A stretch of DNA of 64,000 nucleotides from Enoplosus armatus (GCF_043641665.1 NC_092190.1:17786048-17850047), one strand, 5' to 3'; counted from the stretch's first letter, positions 47,782-61,762 are shown. The notes: generated by a model not told the origin, from the letters alone. Translations and numbers: made by a program.

Positions 47782-48159
47782 TGATAATTTCATTCCTACA
47801 GCATCAAGGGGGATTTGTACTAATGTTGGAGACTTTATGTGATAATTAATCTTTTATAAGCCTATCAGGGCACATAACCGGGAGCCAAGGCCAAGAGATT
47901 ACATTACAGTTTGTACAGTAGACCAGAGTGTTTCTTGGCAAACAGACTTCATCTGGCAGCCAATCTGTTCACAGACGAGAACAGGGAGGAATGAACTCTC
48001 CTGTTTGCTGTATATTTGTCCCTTGTGGGCTCCTATACGATTTTAAACCCCTGTACAATTTCACTTTACAGATTCATCTGGTGCTGCTACTTATGAAGCA
48101 ATATACTATGATATAATATTTATCCTAATTGATGTTAATATAGACTAAAATCATTAAAT

Positions 48160-48325
48160 ACATCTGACATAAATTTGACCTTTGACCACCAAAGTCCAAG
48201 TGGACGTTAGTGCCAAATTTGAAGAAATTCCCTGAAGGTGTTCCTGAGATATCGCATTCACGAGAATGTGATGGGCGGACGGAAGAAAACATGATGCCTC
48301 CGGCCACGGCTATAAATAAAAGGCA
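48160..48325 (+). repeat. Common teleost interspersed repeat
   Basis: The chain 'tttgacctttgaccacc', 'tccaagtggacgtt', 'gccaaatttgaagaaattcc', 'gttcctgagatatcgc' and 'atgcctccggccacggct' matches a repeat family I know as widespread in percomorph fish. Class unknown. Confidence 0.7.
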
Positions 48326-51300
48326 TAAAAATATATTCAGCCAAACAAAACTGAAATGTTGATTAAGAATGATAACATTTCAATAAAAATGTAATACAAA
48401 ATTACACAAAAGTTTGAGACTATCCCAGCTCCACCGTCCACAATCCCTTTTTACCATTGATTTGATAAAATCACAAAAAACAGCAGTATTATTCCGAGCA
48501 GAACACGTACACTATTACCACACATTATTAGCACTTTGAGTGATTACACCTTACCTGAGTGCAATTTTTTGCATCGTGTGGGAGTATGTAGTCTTTGAAA
48601 GCCCTAATGGTATTTCAAATTAATTGGACTAATCAAAGTTATAAAATCTATATGGCACACACAGTATTTCTTTCTCGCACTCTTATAATCATTGACATAA
48701 TTTCTTTGTCTTAAGAGTGACTGTGATTGGTGGCCACTTTGAAAAGGCAAAAATATTCCAATTGCACTAAGTTCTGCAGAATAAGTTATCTGTATACAGT
48801 ACAATGAGTTATAGAACATGCGCAAATGAAATGTTACACAACTGTTTTTATATCTCTGCCCTGATATGATCCAATGAAAGGGCAGAGCAGGCAAGAAGCT
48901 ATTTGTAAATGACATCCTTCTGCTAATAGGATTAGATGCATCTGAAAAGCAGTCAAAAGAGCAGTTTGCTGTTAATATGCATATCACTACAATGGCACTT
49001 AATAACAGATACAGAGTTCACACACAGGCTTTGGACACATCAATTGTGAAATCACATTTCTCATTTGGAAAATTGATTATTGGCCTTATTGTTTAACAGT
49101 GTAAGATGGGCCAAATATTAGATATCAGATCGTGAATGCAAAACGTAAATCCATCAGTCAATCTATCGATCAATCTATGTTCCAGCTTTCTTATGAAATC
49201 ACTTACATAAATACCAGGGGTGGCAAAATGGTGACGTAACATATTAAAATATGAATAATAGTGTTCCAGTATCAATATATACTGTACTGTGATGTGACAG
49301 CTGTATGCAAAATCACCTAAACCAGTATGTGTTTAATTGGATGAAACTCTTCACTTGTATAAAACAATAACTTACTGAAATGTATTTTGTTAATTAGAAT
49401 TTCTTACTTAGATTTGAATTTCCTTGGAATCATTTGACAGCAGAATTACATGATATTATCGTATTGTCACGCATGACTCCGCCTAAGGTCAAGTATCAAC
49501 GAGACCAACTCCCGTGATATTAGCAATTTCTAAACAATGTGAATTGTTGAATTGATTGTCGAATTGCAGAAACGTCCTTTTTGACTTGCATGTAGTAGCT
49601 AAATTGATGGTAGTTAGCAATAAAGGTCTCCCGAAGTTGTTATTCTTCTTTGTCTCTATCCTGTAATGCTTTCGCTCTCACCAGATCCTCTTTGGATCAG
49701 TTTCCTGAGTCACACATCTTCCATAGTGAAATTAGACATTGGAGGTTGTGTAGGACCATAGAAATAGAAATAGAAATACAGTAATTTCAGTTCTGTCAGA
49801 AAAGCAGTCAGGAAATATGCCCACTTTTTCATTGATGCGACGTGAAGTGAGATGTCTATGATATTCTTTGCTTGGTCCAAATGCCTATGCAAGTCTGACA
49901 TGTTTATATCAAAGTATATTTAGTTTACTTTTTCCTGAATAACACATCTGCACACTGGATCTGATGTAAGGTATTGTAAGGATATTTTGATATGTTTGAT
50001 AGATGAAAAGCTCTATATTAAGAAAAAAAAACCTGCATCACAGCTTTCCTTTGACAGTAAACTGCTGGCTTCCACTTACTTATTTTGAGGCTGCGTGGTT
50101 CATTCATGGATAAACTCACTCATATTCACCACCTCCTTTACAGCTGCATTCTTGTGATAATCAAGGATACATTTTAACACGGCCTTTAGAGCAATACTCA
50201 ATATACCTAGTATCAATTAATCACTCCCTGTAGACTTAAGAGGTGGCTTTAAAACTTTTCCAGGTAAGAGTTAGTGTAACTGTTTGTTTGGCTTTAATTC
50301 TTGCAGATTGCACTGGAATGCAATAGTGAGATTTTGGCGAAATGCACGACATTTTCAGCATGTGGTTCCCTTGTGTTAGAGCAGAGCTTCCCTCCTGCTC
50401 TTTCATAGAAATTATTGTTATTAACTTGTGATTTCAGTTCAAAGCTTAAAACCTAACTCTCTGAAAAGTCCATGGGGAAAAGGAAAATTATTCCTGGAAG
50501 CAGACCCAGTGGAAGAAGGGATGGGCAGGTTTCAGCTCCACAGAAAGAATATCCTCACATCACATGGGAATCTTCTAGTGTAAACATACTGTATTCATAG
50601 AATATGAATAATAATCCCAGATTTTAATATGCACCACATATCATCCTGAGGAACATGCATGGAGATTAGCTGAATGTTTGAGAATAGAAATAGAGAAAGC
50701 TGTTTGTTCTTTTATGAGCAATATCTCTTTTAATTGCCACATCCATTTGCCCTTGTGGTCGTGAAATTCCAGAGGACATCCAGTTTTACCATATAGATTT
50801 TAATGAGTGAGGAGCATAACGAACTGCTATGATGGTCAATACTGGAAAAACAGTAGCATGCTTGTATGGCCTGGGATTTATTGTAGGGTGGATTTCTAGT
50901 TTCCTTACATGTAAACATTTGATTGTGTGAATGCAGGTTTTAATGTGTGTGTGCTCATCAAGTGATTGGCCATGATAGGAGCATCCAGGGATTCCTTTAT
51001 CTCATTACCTCTGCTGACACAGGGCAGTAAAGTATCAGATCAACATCAGATGAAGGTCAAATCACTCAAGGTAGACCTTTAGTGATGCTCAGTATCGTGA
51101 AGTATACCTTATTTCACATGTTCTGCGAGTTTCATTCATTTATTTGAACAATCTTTCTACAGTCAAGCTGTAAATATTTGACTTCAAACCTCTTAAAACG
51201 ATGTATGCTGTTCTGTCACTCACTGCTGACTGCTCCAATTTGACAGTACAGTAATGCAGCTGAATCAAGGACCCCAGAGATCAAGTCTGTCGTGGTTATG

Positions 51301-52609
51301 GCAATCAATTGTCACCTTTTTTTCCACTGCGGCTTAAATATCTGAATCCATTTAAATAAAGAAATCCTCCTCAGGGGAAACCTCTTTTAGCGAGCATTAC
51401 CCTTGACATTGTTAGTGGCCATGATTTCATGCTCCCGTCCCTCTTCACGTCAATCTGACAGAGGGCAGGATCTAGAAGCTATTATTTGGGCAGAAGGATT
51501 GTTATGCTCAGCTGGGCTATTGCTACTTCACATTGCTACTCAGAACACTAACACTTTTTTTCCGAGTCCATTGAATTTGCTGACCCCTAACACCCCGACA
51601 GTTTTCAATTACATTAGCCCCCACCCCCACCTAACGTGGAATACAAATATAGGAGCTTGAGTATGCCTTATCTCAAGGGTCTTTGTCAAGTAACCGGCTT
51701 ATTTGTCTGCAGCTCTTTCCAACTGGCCACACATGTTATTCTTTGGGTGTTATGCAGTTGTCAGGCAGCAGAAGCTGTCACAAAGCCTGGTCAGCCTCCT
51801 GTCGGCCGTCTGGCCTTTAGCTTCGATCTCCAGCTTCATTCACCCCTATTAAATTCGGATCACTGGTTATATTCACTAAATCTTCCTTTCACGTAATAGA
51901 ATTAGTGAAGCAATACGCTTCCCTCTTAATGGTCAAATGTGTCTTTTTTTCCGCCCTTCTGTCTCAATTGGCATTATCTTTTTTGTTATTCTCCTCTTGT
52001 CTTTGAGGTGTCACCAGTAATTACATCTAATGAGAAAGGAAAAGAGTTGTTCACCTGAAGAGAGCACATGACCTCTGGTGAAAACATGCTGTTCCTGCTC
52101 TAATGGAAATGTGCAGCTGCAGTCAGTCGCATTTGATGTGATACCACTTTGATATTCAGGGGTTAGTACTGGTTTTGAATTCAAACACCTTTTTGTGTCG
52201 TATGGATTCATAAAGAGGCGATATTTTACACAGGTGGATGTCACAAGTAAGTAAGTAAGTAAGCAAGTGGAAGACGTATACCACTTAGCAATGCAGACGT
52301 AGACTGGAGAGGTGAGAGCCCAGAGTGATCCCATTGGAGCTAAGAGGAAAGTTCTTTTGATTCTTTTCACTGAGTCTCTTTTTGTCTGATTTACCATGAT
52401 AAGTAAGTGGAAATTGCAAATAATAAGATAATAAGATGTGAATACGTAATATGTGAATCTTGAAGGCTCTGGTATTGTGCAGTTGGTGGTTACCAGGTCC
52501 AAAAATGATTCCCCTCTGATGGCATGTCACTGTCTATCTCATCCTGTGCCTTGACATTTACAGACGTTTAAATGTTTATATGAATTTTAAGTACCTGCCA
52601 AGTGCAGTT
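48326..52609. other. Non-coding stretch with small simple repeats
   Basis: No gene is seen. A short (ATAGAA)n tract lies at 49758-49778 and (AAGT)4 at 52245-52262. Frames of up to 163 codons (52011-52502 minus) are unrecognised. Confidence 0.45.
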
Positions 52610-53050
52610 GTCATCTGTCGAGATGGTAATGCTTCTATCACGGTATATGTAATTTTATATTTCTATTATATAATGTACCGGTAGGCTATGTATGACGATA
52701 GCCTACAGTATTTGTACTGTAAATTTTTTCAGTTAAGAAATGGTTTAAAATAACTACACCGTACTTCATGCTCTGCATTTATAATTTCACTGTCCTCCAC
52801 CATGCTTTCTTGTCACTCTTTTAGTTAGAGGTGCATTACCGCCACCAACTGTTGCTCTGACATTAGAAGGTGTTAAGCAGTCCTGCAGCCCAAATCACGC
52901 TATCTTGCAAGGCAGCTGGATTTGCAAGATCAGCGATCTCACGTGAGAACCCAGCCCTGAATATATTGCAGAGACAGCTCTCACGGTGCAAAGGGTTTTG
53001 TCAAAACGTACATCTCTGTGTCTCGCACGGTATATACCGTCATCACCCAA
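52610..53050. repeat. Probable hAT-like non-autonomous DNA transposon relic
   Basis: Similar 'cacggtatat' blocks lie near both ends (about 52638 and 53026); the right one forms the perfect palindrome acggtatataccgt at 53027-53040. Inside is another palindrome, tctcacgtgaga at 52937-52948. The wording recalls a common fish DNA transposon group, but terminal repeats and a target duplication are not clean. Confidence 0.4.
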
Positions 53051-53284
53051 CCCTACTTGACTGTTGACCGAAGTTATCTCCGTAATTCATTTTGAGTTAA
53101 TAATGATAAAAATGCAATAGGAGAAAAGGGAGTTGTTGCATGACAATAGTAGGATCCCTAATACTATAAGGCTGGTGTTATTCAATATTTTTCTTGTTGT
53201 CAACAAATCCCATGAAAAGAGCAAAACCAACAATGCATTAGTGCTTCTGACAGTCAGCCCCAAGCCCACTCCTTCCTACTGATG

Positions 53285-53640
53285 ATTTAACTTTAAAAAT
53301 GGGTCCCAAACATGTAGATATATTTTTTGAAAATGACAAAGTAGAGACCTAAACTACCCGGGCATTACTTAGAGGAGAAGTAAATAGTCAGCTGCGGATT
53401 AATACATATTTGGTGCTGTAGTGTGTATTTATACACAGCATGATGTATTGACTCAAAATAAACCAGTGCCTGTGTTCATGGTAAAAAAAGGAACATGTCA
53501 CCCAGTGTGATGGTGTGGCTTATTTATGTGTTTTTAATTTTTTGGCAGAAATTGAATAAACTATCAGACTACACAGGCAGTAGATTTGTTGAAAAATATA
53601 AAAGTATAGAATATGGCTGGCCTTATCCTTTAAAACTATA
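53285..53640. repeat. Probable interspersed repeat ending in TTTAAA
   Basis: The wording 'gatgtattgactcaaaataa', 'ccagtgcctgtgttcatggt', 'aaactatcagactacac' and 'cttatcctttaaaa' recalls a widespread percomorph repeat. A TTTAAA at each end (53289 and about 53628) would fit a TTAA-type MITE, but the terminal repeats are not clear. Confidence 0.4.
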
Positions 53641-53707
53641 GGTGCAAGTTGACATGCCATAAAATGAATTGTGTGAAAAAATGTCCACATGTCTGGCACA
53701 CAACAGA

Positions 53708-53710
<3 letters not shown>

Positions 53711-53752
<42 letters not shown>
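53711..53752. repeat. (AC)21 microsatellite
   Basis: Uninterrupted AC dinucleotides on the plus strand, 104 bp before a GT run of the opposite orientation. Confidence 0.95.
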
Positions 53753-53754
<2 letters not shown>

Positions 53755-53854
53755 ACACTTAACAGCCCTCACATTTTCTGACTTTGGAAAGAACATTTTA
53801 TACAATGTGAGTATATAGGCAATGAGACCTCACCTACAGTTTTAAAATATCTAT

Positions 53855-53856
<2 letters not shown>

Positions 53857-53910
<54 letters not shown>
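53857..53910. repeat. (GT)27 microsatellite
   Basis: Uninterrupted GT dinucleotides. It is complementary to the AC run at 53711-53752. Confidence 0.95.
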
Positions 53911-53912
<2 letters not shown>

Positions 53913-56900
53913 ATGTGATGGTTTTGGTAGCCCGGGGCCCTGGTCTTTAGAAGTTGATAATCTATTGATGTTAGCGTTCCTTTTATCACTTTCTCGCTCT
54001 CCCTCCCTCGTATTCTTCTTCTCCTGCACTCTCTCTCTCTCTGTAGCTTCTCTATGCCTCTCGTCCTTGGTAAACAACAGGCAAGCATTCATTTTAAGAG
54101 CATAAAAAAATCCCAGTCATGCGAGTACTGTAGGTGAGGGTTCTATGGACCATTGATAAGTATAGAAGTATTGTCAGATCTATGAAGTCCAGTCCCATCA
54201 TAACACTGTCTGGCTTAAAATGCTTACTGTTCTGTAGAGATGAAACTGAGCACATTTAATCAGGCCGTGAAACTCTTTAATCATCTGTCCACTGTGATAA
54301 GTGGATGCTGAGTTAAGTTAAATTTAGCAGCAAAAAAATACTGTTAAGAATAAACAGACTGAGCAAAGTCTTGGCTACATGCCTAAATGGCATGCAGAAC
54401 TGACAGACGCAACCTAGTTACAATCTCAAGCTGTGCTCATCTTGTTGCAGTGTTTTGTATGCAACGAAACATTCTGGCACTCTCAGAAATGGATGATAGA
54501 TCAGTGATCATCTTGTCTATTGTGATATGCAGTCAAGGGGCAAGAGGCATATGAAGTTGCAGCAAAGATAATGAAATTTTGCCTTCTCTGATGCCAACAC
54601 TTGTGAGGAATCACAACAAACGTCTTCACTGTTTGTTAGAATAGCCTGATGCTTTTATTTACTGCTGTTTGATTGCCGTTTTGGTCTTTAAGATGTGTGG
54701 ATGAGCTGCTGTGAGGATCAGCTTTTATCGATCACATTTCACCCTCATGCCCTGACACCTGGGGTGCAAGGATCAGGGTTGCGGATCTTTTTTGTGCTGG
54801 TCCTTTGCTGTCTACAGGAGTTGCCTGTTTCAAAAGGCCGCCTGTTGATGCGCTTTGCTCTCCGTAGGAGAAGATCCCATGGTAGTTCATTATTTCATTA
54901 CACTCCAACCTGCAGCAGAAGCCTGTGTGACGTGTTTCTCTCTACTCATTTGCAGTGCCACTAAATACAGTTTCTCTGCTCTTTTGCATCTAATTAGGAC
55001 AAGCTGTATGCCTCCAAACAATGGGATAATGACTGGCACTGGCTGGTTTCTTGTGCTGGTGCTGAGTGCCTCCTGGACATGTGCCAGAGCCTTGGAATGG
55101 GAATCACTCCTTACACAAATGTGGCACAGTTATGAGTGCCAGGGCCTGCTGGTGCTTATTGGTTATCCAGATCACCTCCTGGGCTCTGGAGGGGCTTTGG
55201 ATTACTTGGTGCTTTAACTGTTAATGTTTTACTCGACTTTCTATTCCATGAAGATTGTAGGAGAAAAGTGCTGTTGTCTTGTCAGTTCCTGTCTATTGGT
55301 GTTCTGAAAGCTGGAAAAGTGATCTTGCCAAAAGTTCTCTAAATTAAATGACAAAACATGTTGTTTGTCCATGCTCTCTACAACGACACATGGAAGCATT
55401 TTCTGCTCTGATGCCTCTATCAGCAGGAAGCCGTTACAAGTCACTGGTGACAAATAAATCTGTTTTATGATGCGACAACTCTATGGATAAGACTTGGTTT
55501 ACTGTAGACACAAAACAAGAAGGAGGCGTGGCTTGTAGCTACGTAGTGTTGTGGGTCAGGGGACATGGGGGAGACTGACTGACACTGATTAGAGGGCGTT
55601 AACATTCTTTTTTATATACATTTCATGACATCAGCATTGGCCTCGCAAGGTTCAGCGCTGATTTAAAACAGTAGATGGAGTGTTGAGCCATTTGCATTTT
55701 CAACCCATGAAATGCTGATCTTTATAGATTTGGTAAGAAATTTCAATATTAACACCAGCATTGATGTGTTTCATCACAGGACACTCAGATCATTTAGTTT
55801 AAAAACATGTTTAAAGGTGCAGTACCTCTTTAAAGTCTGATGTTTTGTTGACCTATCCAAACACCCATAACTCCTCCCTACTCGGACTATGTCGCCCTAT
55901 AAGGTCACCTGACTTCCTCCTTTGCTCCTGTTACAATTAAGATGGCCACTCGATGGCTTTGTCACTTGAACTTAATATGTAGTTTCTGGGAATTTGCTGA
56001 AACAACTGTTGTCTTTCTTGAGAGGACAGTCCCTATCTTATTAGCTTAGCTATGCCAACATTGCCCCTATGCAGTTTTTGTGTCAGCTCTCTACACAATG
56101 CCATGGCCAACCTCGATTAATGATATGGGGATGTGAGGATTAGACTCTTTTACTGAAAATGTGGAGCCCTACGGATTCCCTTTCAAATAGCTTTTTACTT
56201 CCTGGAGCAATTCTTTTCCCAGGCTCATAAATCCTTTATTTTTTAATCGGATATTTAGATTACTCTGAAAGACATTTAAATATGAAACCTTGTGTATTAG
56301 TTCTCTGGTAATTCTTTTGCCCTTGCCGATGTTTGCGGCCAATTATAAAAATAACACACTGTTTTGTTTGAGTTCGGACTGTTAGATTACTTACAGCCAC
56401 AGCTCATTTTTTCGAGCTGGGCGACTCAAAGCGGTAACACTGCTAATGCTTTGCTGTGGAATACAGCTGTTGCTGGGGCAGACACCTATTAGAGGCTAAT
56501 GTGACATGTTTTCACCTTCTGACAGTATTTGTCTATTCTAATTTCTGGCTATCACTACTCACTTTCCCCTCTTACAAGTTCTAGATATTTCTGAAAAAAT
56601 GGACAAGTAACATAGAAGTCTCATAGACCCATACATGCCCAACAAACTGTGACATCAATCAGAACATTATTGAAATTGGAAGTTATTTTACATGCTCAAA
56701 TGGTGTATCATCAAAGGAAATGTCGTATAGACATGATGTTTTAATGTGCTCAGCACATTAAAAATGCCAATGGCATACAGTCCCTTCAGTTCAAAGTGGT
56801 TTGCAGTCCCCAGGCCAGGTCTTTAAATTGATTAATCAGATATGCATAATCTGATTGAATAGAAGTGACAGATATGGATCTAAATAAGGGGTGGGCTTTG

Positions 56901-57532
56901 TCAACTGGTATACAGAACAAACAGCATGATATGGATTTGTCTATAATATTTGTTCTGCTATAAAATGAGACAGTTCACATAAAGTGTGTATTTACACAGT
57001 GCTTTTTCTTGGATAGTTTTATCATCTGCAGACTCCATACGACCAAGTTATGGCCATTGTCCAGACCAGCAAAAATAAAATCATATCACAGCCATGAGAC
57101 ATCTTCAACTCATGGCACTTTGTAACCTTGGTGAGGAACACCTCCTCCAAGCTATGGTCACACAGCCCACATCCAAAACACCTGCCTGCTGCTCTCATTA
57201 ACAACAACAACATCTGCTGCATAAGCTGTGAAATTTGAAAAGATGACAAAATGTCCATGGCACAGTTTGAACACAACCCAGGAATATTTATACAGTTTCA
57301 AAGATGAAGTGGATATAACCTCATGTCCTTGACTAGCTAATTAGCATCTCTGTCATGTCTCGCAACATATAGTGTACATCGATTCGTACAAACAGCATAG
57401 AGAATACAGCATCACAGTATTATGAGATTCCTGTTTGTGTGGTGCAAACAACAAGGGATGAACCTATTAGGAAACCACAGGTTGTGTCTAGGGAACATTA
57501 TTTTCATCTACTACTTTAACCAGTTACAAGGT
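53911..57532. other. Non-coding stretch, no confirmed gene
   Basis: A CT-rich patch lies at 53988-54060. A small frame at 55008-55217 has a signal-peptide-like start (see findings) but no other support. Nothing else is recognised. Confidence 0.4.
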
Positions 57533-57569
57533 TTGTGTGTGTGTGTGTGTGAGAAAGTTCTCACACACA
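57533..57569. repeat. (GT)n microsatellite ending in a 12-bp hairpin
   Basis: A GT run leads into tgtgtgtgagaa (57544-57555), mirrored by ttctcacacaca (57558-57569) with a 2-nt centre. Confidence 0.85.
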
Positions 57570-57829
57570 GAGATACAGACTGCAGCAGCTGTACAGTGTG
57601 ATAAGCGTCCACCGTGATGCCTCCACAAACACTGTAAAATATATTAATAGTAAACTGATAATACTAAAACTCCAAACATGACATGTAAATGGTTACCGTC
57701 ACAGTCCTTGCACTACATTTTAATCACAATCCATTTGTGAGGGAAAAAATATTCTGTGATCTTACCATATCTAATGTAATATACTGTATATACAGGGGAT
57801 CTAAATGTTATGTCATACTGTCCAGCCCG
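57570..57829. other. Non-coding stretch, nothing seen
   Basis: No recognisable feature. Confidence 0.4.
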
Positions 57830-57862
57830 AATAATAATAATAACAATAATAATAATAATAAT
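57830..57862. repeat. (AAT)n microsatellite, interrupted
   Basis: AAT/ATA trinucleotides with one AAC interruption. Confidence 0.9.
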
Positions 57863-58142
57863 TGAATACATTAAATCACACATGAAGTAGAACAGAGTTC
57901 TAACTGGTAAAGACATTGACGTGTTTGCTCTCTGACTACTATAAAACGAAGGCAAAATGCCAGTAAAATATTCAGATTTTCTACCAAATGCAATGCATGT
58001 TTGGCTATCACCGGACTAATCATACCATTCTCACATGGGCCGTACTGCTCCGAGGCCAACAAACACTGCAAATGAGTAGCTGCCACATAGTGTGGCTCCA
58101 TAGATGCATGATGGAAATAGAAACTTGATGTAACCAATTGCT

Positions 58143-58358
58143 AGTGGTGGAAAGTAAGTAATTACATTTACTTAACTACTATACGTAAGTACAATATAGA
58201 GGTACTTGTTTTTTGTTGAAGTCACACGAGTGCTTAAATTTGCTGATATTGATATATTACATTTACGTGAGTAAAATCGTACTCGTAATTAAGTGTTTTC
58301 ATGCTGTGTTATTGATTATTTTTACTAAAGGAAAGGACCTCAGTACTTTTTCCACCAA
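58143..58358. mobile_element. Short MITE-like repeat with ggtggaaa termini
   Basis: It starts agtggtggaaagtaagta and ends agtactttttccaccaa, so the termini are imperfect inverted repeats. Internal 'acttaa', 'gtaagtac' and 'ggtacttg' blocks match the wording of one of the most abundant non-autonomous DNA repeats in fish. This copy is about 215 bp, so it probably has an internal deletion. A hAT relationship is a guess. Confidence 0.65.
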
Positions 58359-61300
58359 CCCAAACTCCTAAGCTCTGTGCATAACACATGCACTACTTTG
58401 TAGTTTATGTTCACCCAAGCTCTCAAACTCACCCAGAATTCACCCTACTTCGAGAGACCTAGCTTGTATTGTTGCTACTGTATACTTTGTAATTAGAAAA
58501 GCCCAAAATAATTGTGTTAATTCAAACAACAACACAGGTAATTAAAGGTGAGTGTTTTTATGGCTCTGTGATCAAAATGAAGTGCAGATATCTGTATAAT
58601 TGACATGATAAGGGACAATGAGACCAGTCCAGACATGTTGTCATGTTGGGGTTCAGTTGCGTGGAAATTCCGGTGTTAAATAGAATGTCTCTCAGCCAAT
58701 CGTGTCACTCAGTTGAACCTGAATGTCTTACAGTTTTACATTCGGTCTATTTCCCACCCATCACATTCTGCGGAGACACAAAAACCAGACTCACCATTGA
58801 TCAAGCAAGTTACATAAGATGTCAGTTTGAAACTCCTTGCATTTTATCACACACAGTTAATTATTTTGTTACAGCTCTTTCAAGTTCGTGTAATGAGGTG
58901 GATGAAGCATAGCAGAAAATCATTCCGAGTTCTTTGTGCCTCTGTCTTCGAGCATAGGCTGATTTCATCGCTGTCCCAGGCGAGCCGGGGGAAATTCAGG
59001 CGGTCATGTTGAAGTCACAGATGGTATGTGAACCTAGATTAGCGTGTCCATTGATTATGGTTTAGGTTGACTAACTAATGAGGACTACACCACAAGGGTG
59101 ATCTATTATTTATCATTATTGATGTAATTTATTATTTCTACATAACATATGAATGTGCCTCTTCTGCTGTGCTGTGTGTAGTGTACATCATAAAAAATGA
59201 CTGTGAATGTCAATTTCTGTACACATATTGAGTGATTGAATAATGTGGTTGTAGTGTTACAATAACACTTTAACTTCACTGTTAAGGAAATTATTAGGGT
59301 GTGTTTCTTGTTATTAAGTGATTAACTTGATTGCACAATGATTGAAATAAGTCACATGCAGTGCTATTTAAACTCTTTTGCCACCTATTTGGAAATCAGT
59401 ACTATTGTTTACACACTGGTCTGTTACTGCACTTTTTACTATGGTGATTAGCAGGGTGTGATCCCACCCACACACACAAGTGTGTTCTCTTTTATTAAAA
59501 TCATTTGTTGCATTTTGGCATCCAAGTTTCTTTGTATTGCGTTAAGCATGAACTATTATGTTATGAAATGCTAAGCATTTTCACTCCAAATGATCCAAAA
59601 CAGGCCTTTTGAAGGAGCTCTCACGTTTTGCCATCCCAGTGCACATTGGTGGTACCTGAGGAGGAAAGGCACTATTGATACCTAGCAGCTGAACCAACTG
59701 AAAAGAAAAATATTTTGAATAACTTGGTGTGAATGCACCTTTGCTGCAGACCTCAAGCTGTGTTTGTATGACTCTGAAATTCAAAATACAGTACAGATCA
59801 GCAGGTGAGTATTTTATCTTTACAAAGACAGGTTCAGTGCTTCTGTACATGTAATCTTGTTCTCTGCGTTATTATTCGAAGACGTTGATGGAAAGTCAGT
59901 GGGGGCATTATCTGGCACAGTATCAATACAAAGATCTTTAAAAGACACTCTATAAAAGACACTCTATGAATGGCTATGAATTGCTAAAAGGTTAGGGTCC
60001 ACAAAATAAATCTGAAGTAATGGTCACAAGATGCTATATATGTGAAAAATATTATTTTTTTGGTTACGATAATGGTGGTGAAACAGCTTCCAAACTATAC
60101 TTGCTGTGTTACAAGCAAATAGTCTTGTTGGAATGATGGAACAGTGCAATTTTTATGACGCAATAAAGAAAAAAGGATGCCATCAAGATAGCGGATGAGC
60201 AAGAGAAACATTTTCTTTTCAGTTTTATCCTGTTCTCCGTCTAGTAATTTTTCACCAACATTGTTTCGCTCCTGCGTCTATGAAAGTCTTAAACCACAAA
60301 CTTTCCTCCTAAACTGAACCCGAGAGGTGAGCAGCAACCAGCCGCTGACTGATTGGACTTGTCAGCCTTCAAAACATTTGATTTGATTTGGCCACGGTGA
60401 GGTCTCTGCTTTCACAAAGTGAGCCAGCCCAGGGTTCTCTACAGAGACAGAATTTTCAATAATGTCCCACTTTCAGCTCCCCCTTTCTCCTTCCTCTCTT
60501 ATCCGGGAAGCACAATCAGATAAGTGCCTCACCCAGCGAAGGAGATAGAGCGCTCACACCGCGAGTCCATATGTCATGCAGCATCTTCCCACCCAGGAGT
60601 TGATAGAGCAACAATTAGAGCTCCAGTGTGGGAGGTTAAATATTCTTTTAATTGTTATCAATGTGTAATATGGTCCTGAGGGCTTTCTATCAAAGTGCCA
60701 TATTTAATTATGAGGCAGTTTGAAAGGAAGACCACTTGTGGCTATATCTTCTCAGTGAAGTTTCATCCTGCCGGCTAACACTTTATTAGTGTGCATTTAT
60801 TCAATGGGACTGTATCTGTATTATCAGCAAATTTCTGTATATAACCTACTTAGGAGCAGAGAGAATTTCATGTTTTAAACATCTTAACTAAAATATTAAA
60901 ACTGCACATCAAAGATGATCTCTCTTGACTGTGCAACAGGGTAAGTAGTAGCAGTAAGTTTTACACATATATAATAGGATAGGAAATATAGTGGCTCAAT
61001 AGATGTTTAGGAAAGTGTGAGAACTTGAGGTTGAAGTTGTACAAATTACTTTTCATTTTGTTTCTCTGCAATTAGTAAGTTAGTGGTGAGTGGACCAGCA
61101 TGCGTTTGTTCAGATCAATTCATGGAGTGCTGATGTTAAAACTAATTCCCACGGAGCCGCAGGTGGTGGGCAACTGCCGAATGATTTAACATGTCAGTGG
61201 GAATAGTCTCAGCGATTAGACAGCATATGGCAAACATGGACAACTGTGTCAGCAAAGAGGAAACAAGGGGCTGAGAGTTGAAGCTCAGAAACAGGGACAC

Positions 61301-61762
61301 CTTCTCTGTAAATGAAATGTGTGTGATGTAGTACAACATGGTATAAACAGAATAGACATTATTAAAAGAATACTCCCTGTTCCTCAGGTTTCATTTTTTT
61401 TACAATCCTGCTCAAGGACATCATTCACGTAGACGCAAACAGCTAATCCCGGCTTTATGAACCGTATAGCACAGAGTTATTCTTAGAGAGGCTCATGTTT
61501 AATGAATGTCAGCTGCTCTCAGTTTAATTGCACGCTTATACAGCTCTGTCATCTCCATAACATCACACTCAGATCGGCCAATGTTTTGGTTATCTAAAGT
61601 TGATCTTGTGTTTATTTTTTATTTTTTTAATTGGGAAAGAGCACATTGCTTTTGCCTTGCCACCTCCCAGCACAAGGGCTGTATTTCTGCCATGAGCTCT
61701 TTACTCATTTCAGTATGCTGCAGGATATGCTGCTAATGAAATGAAACACTAACCACAGGCAT

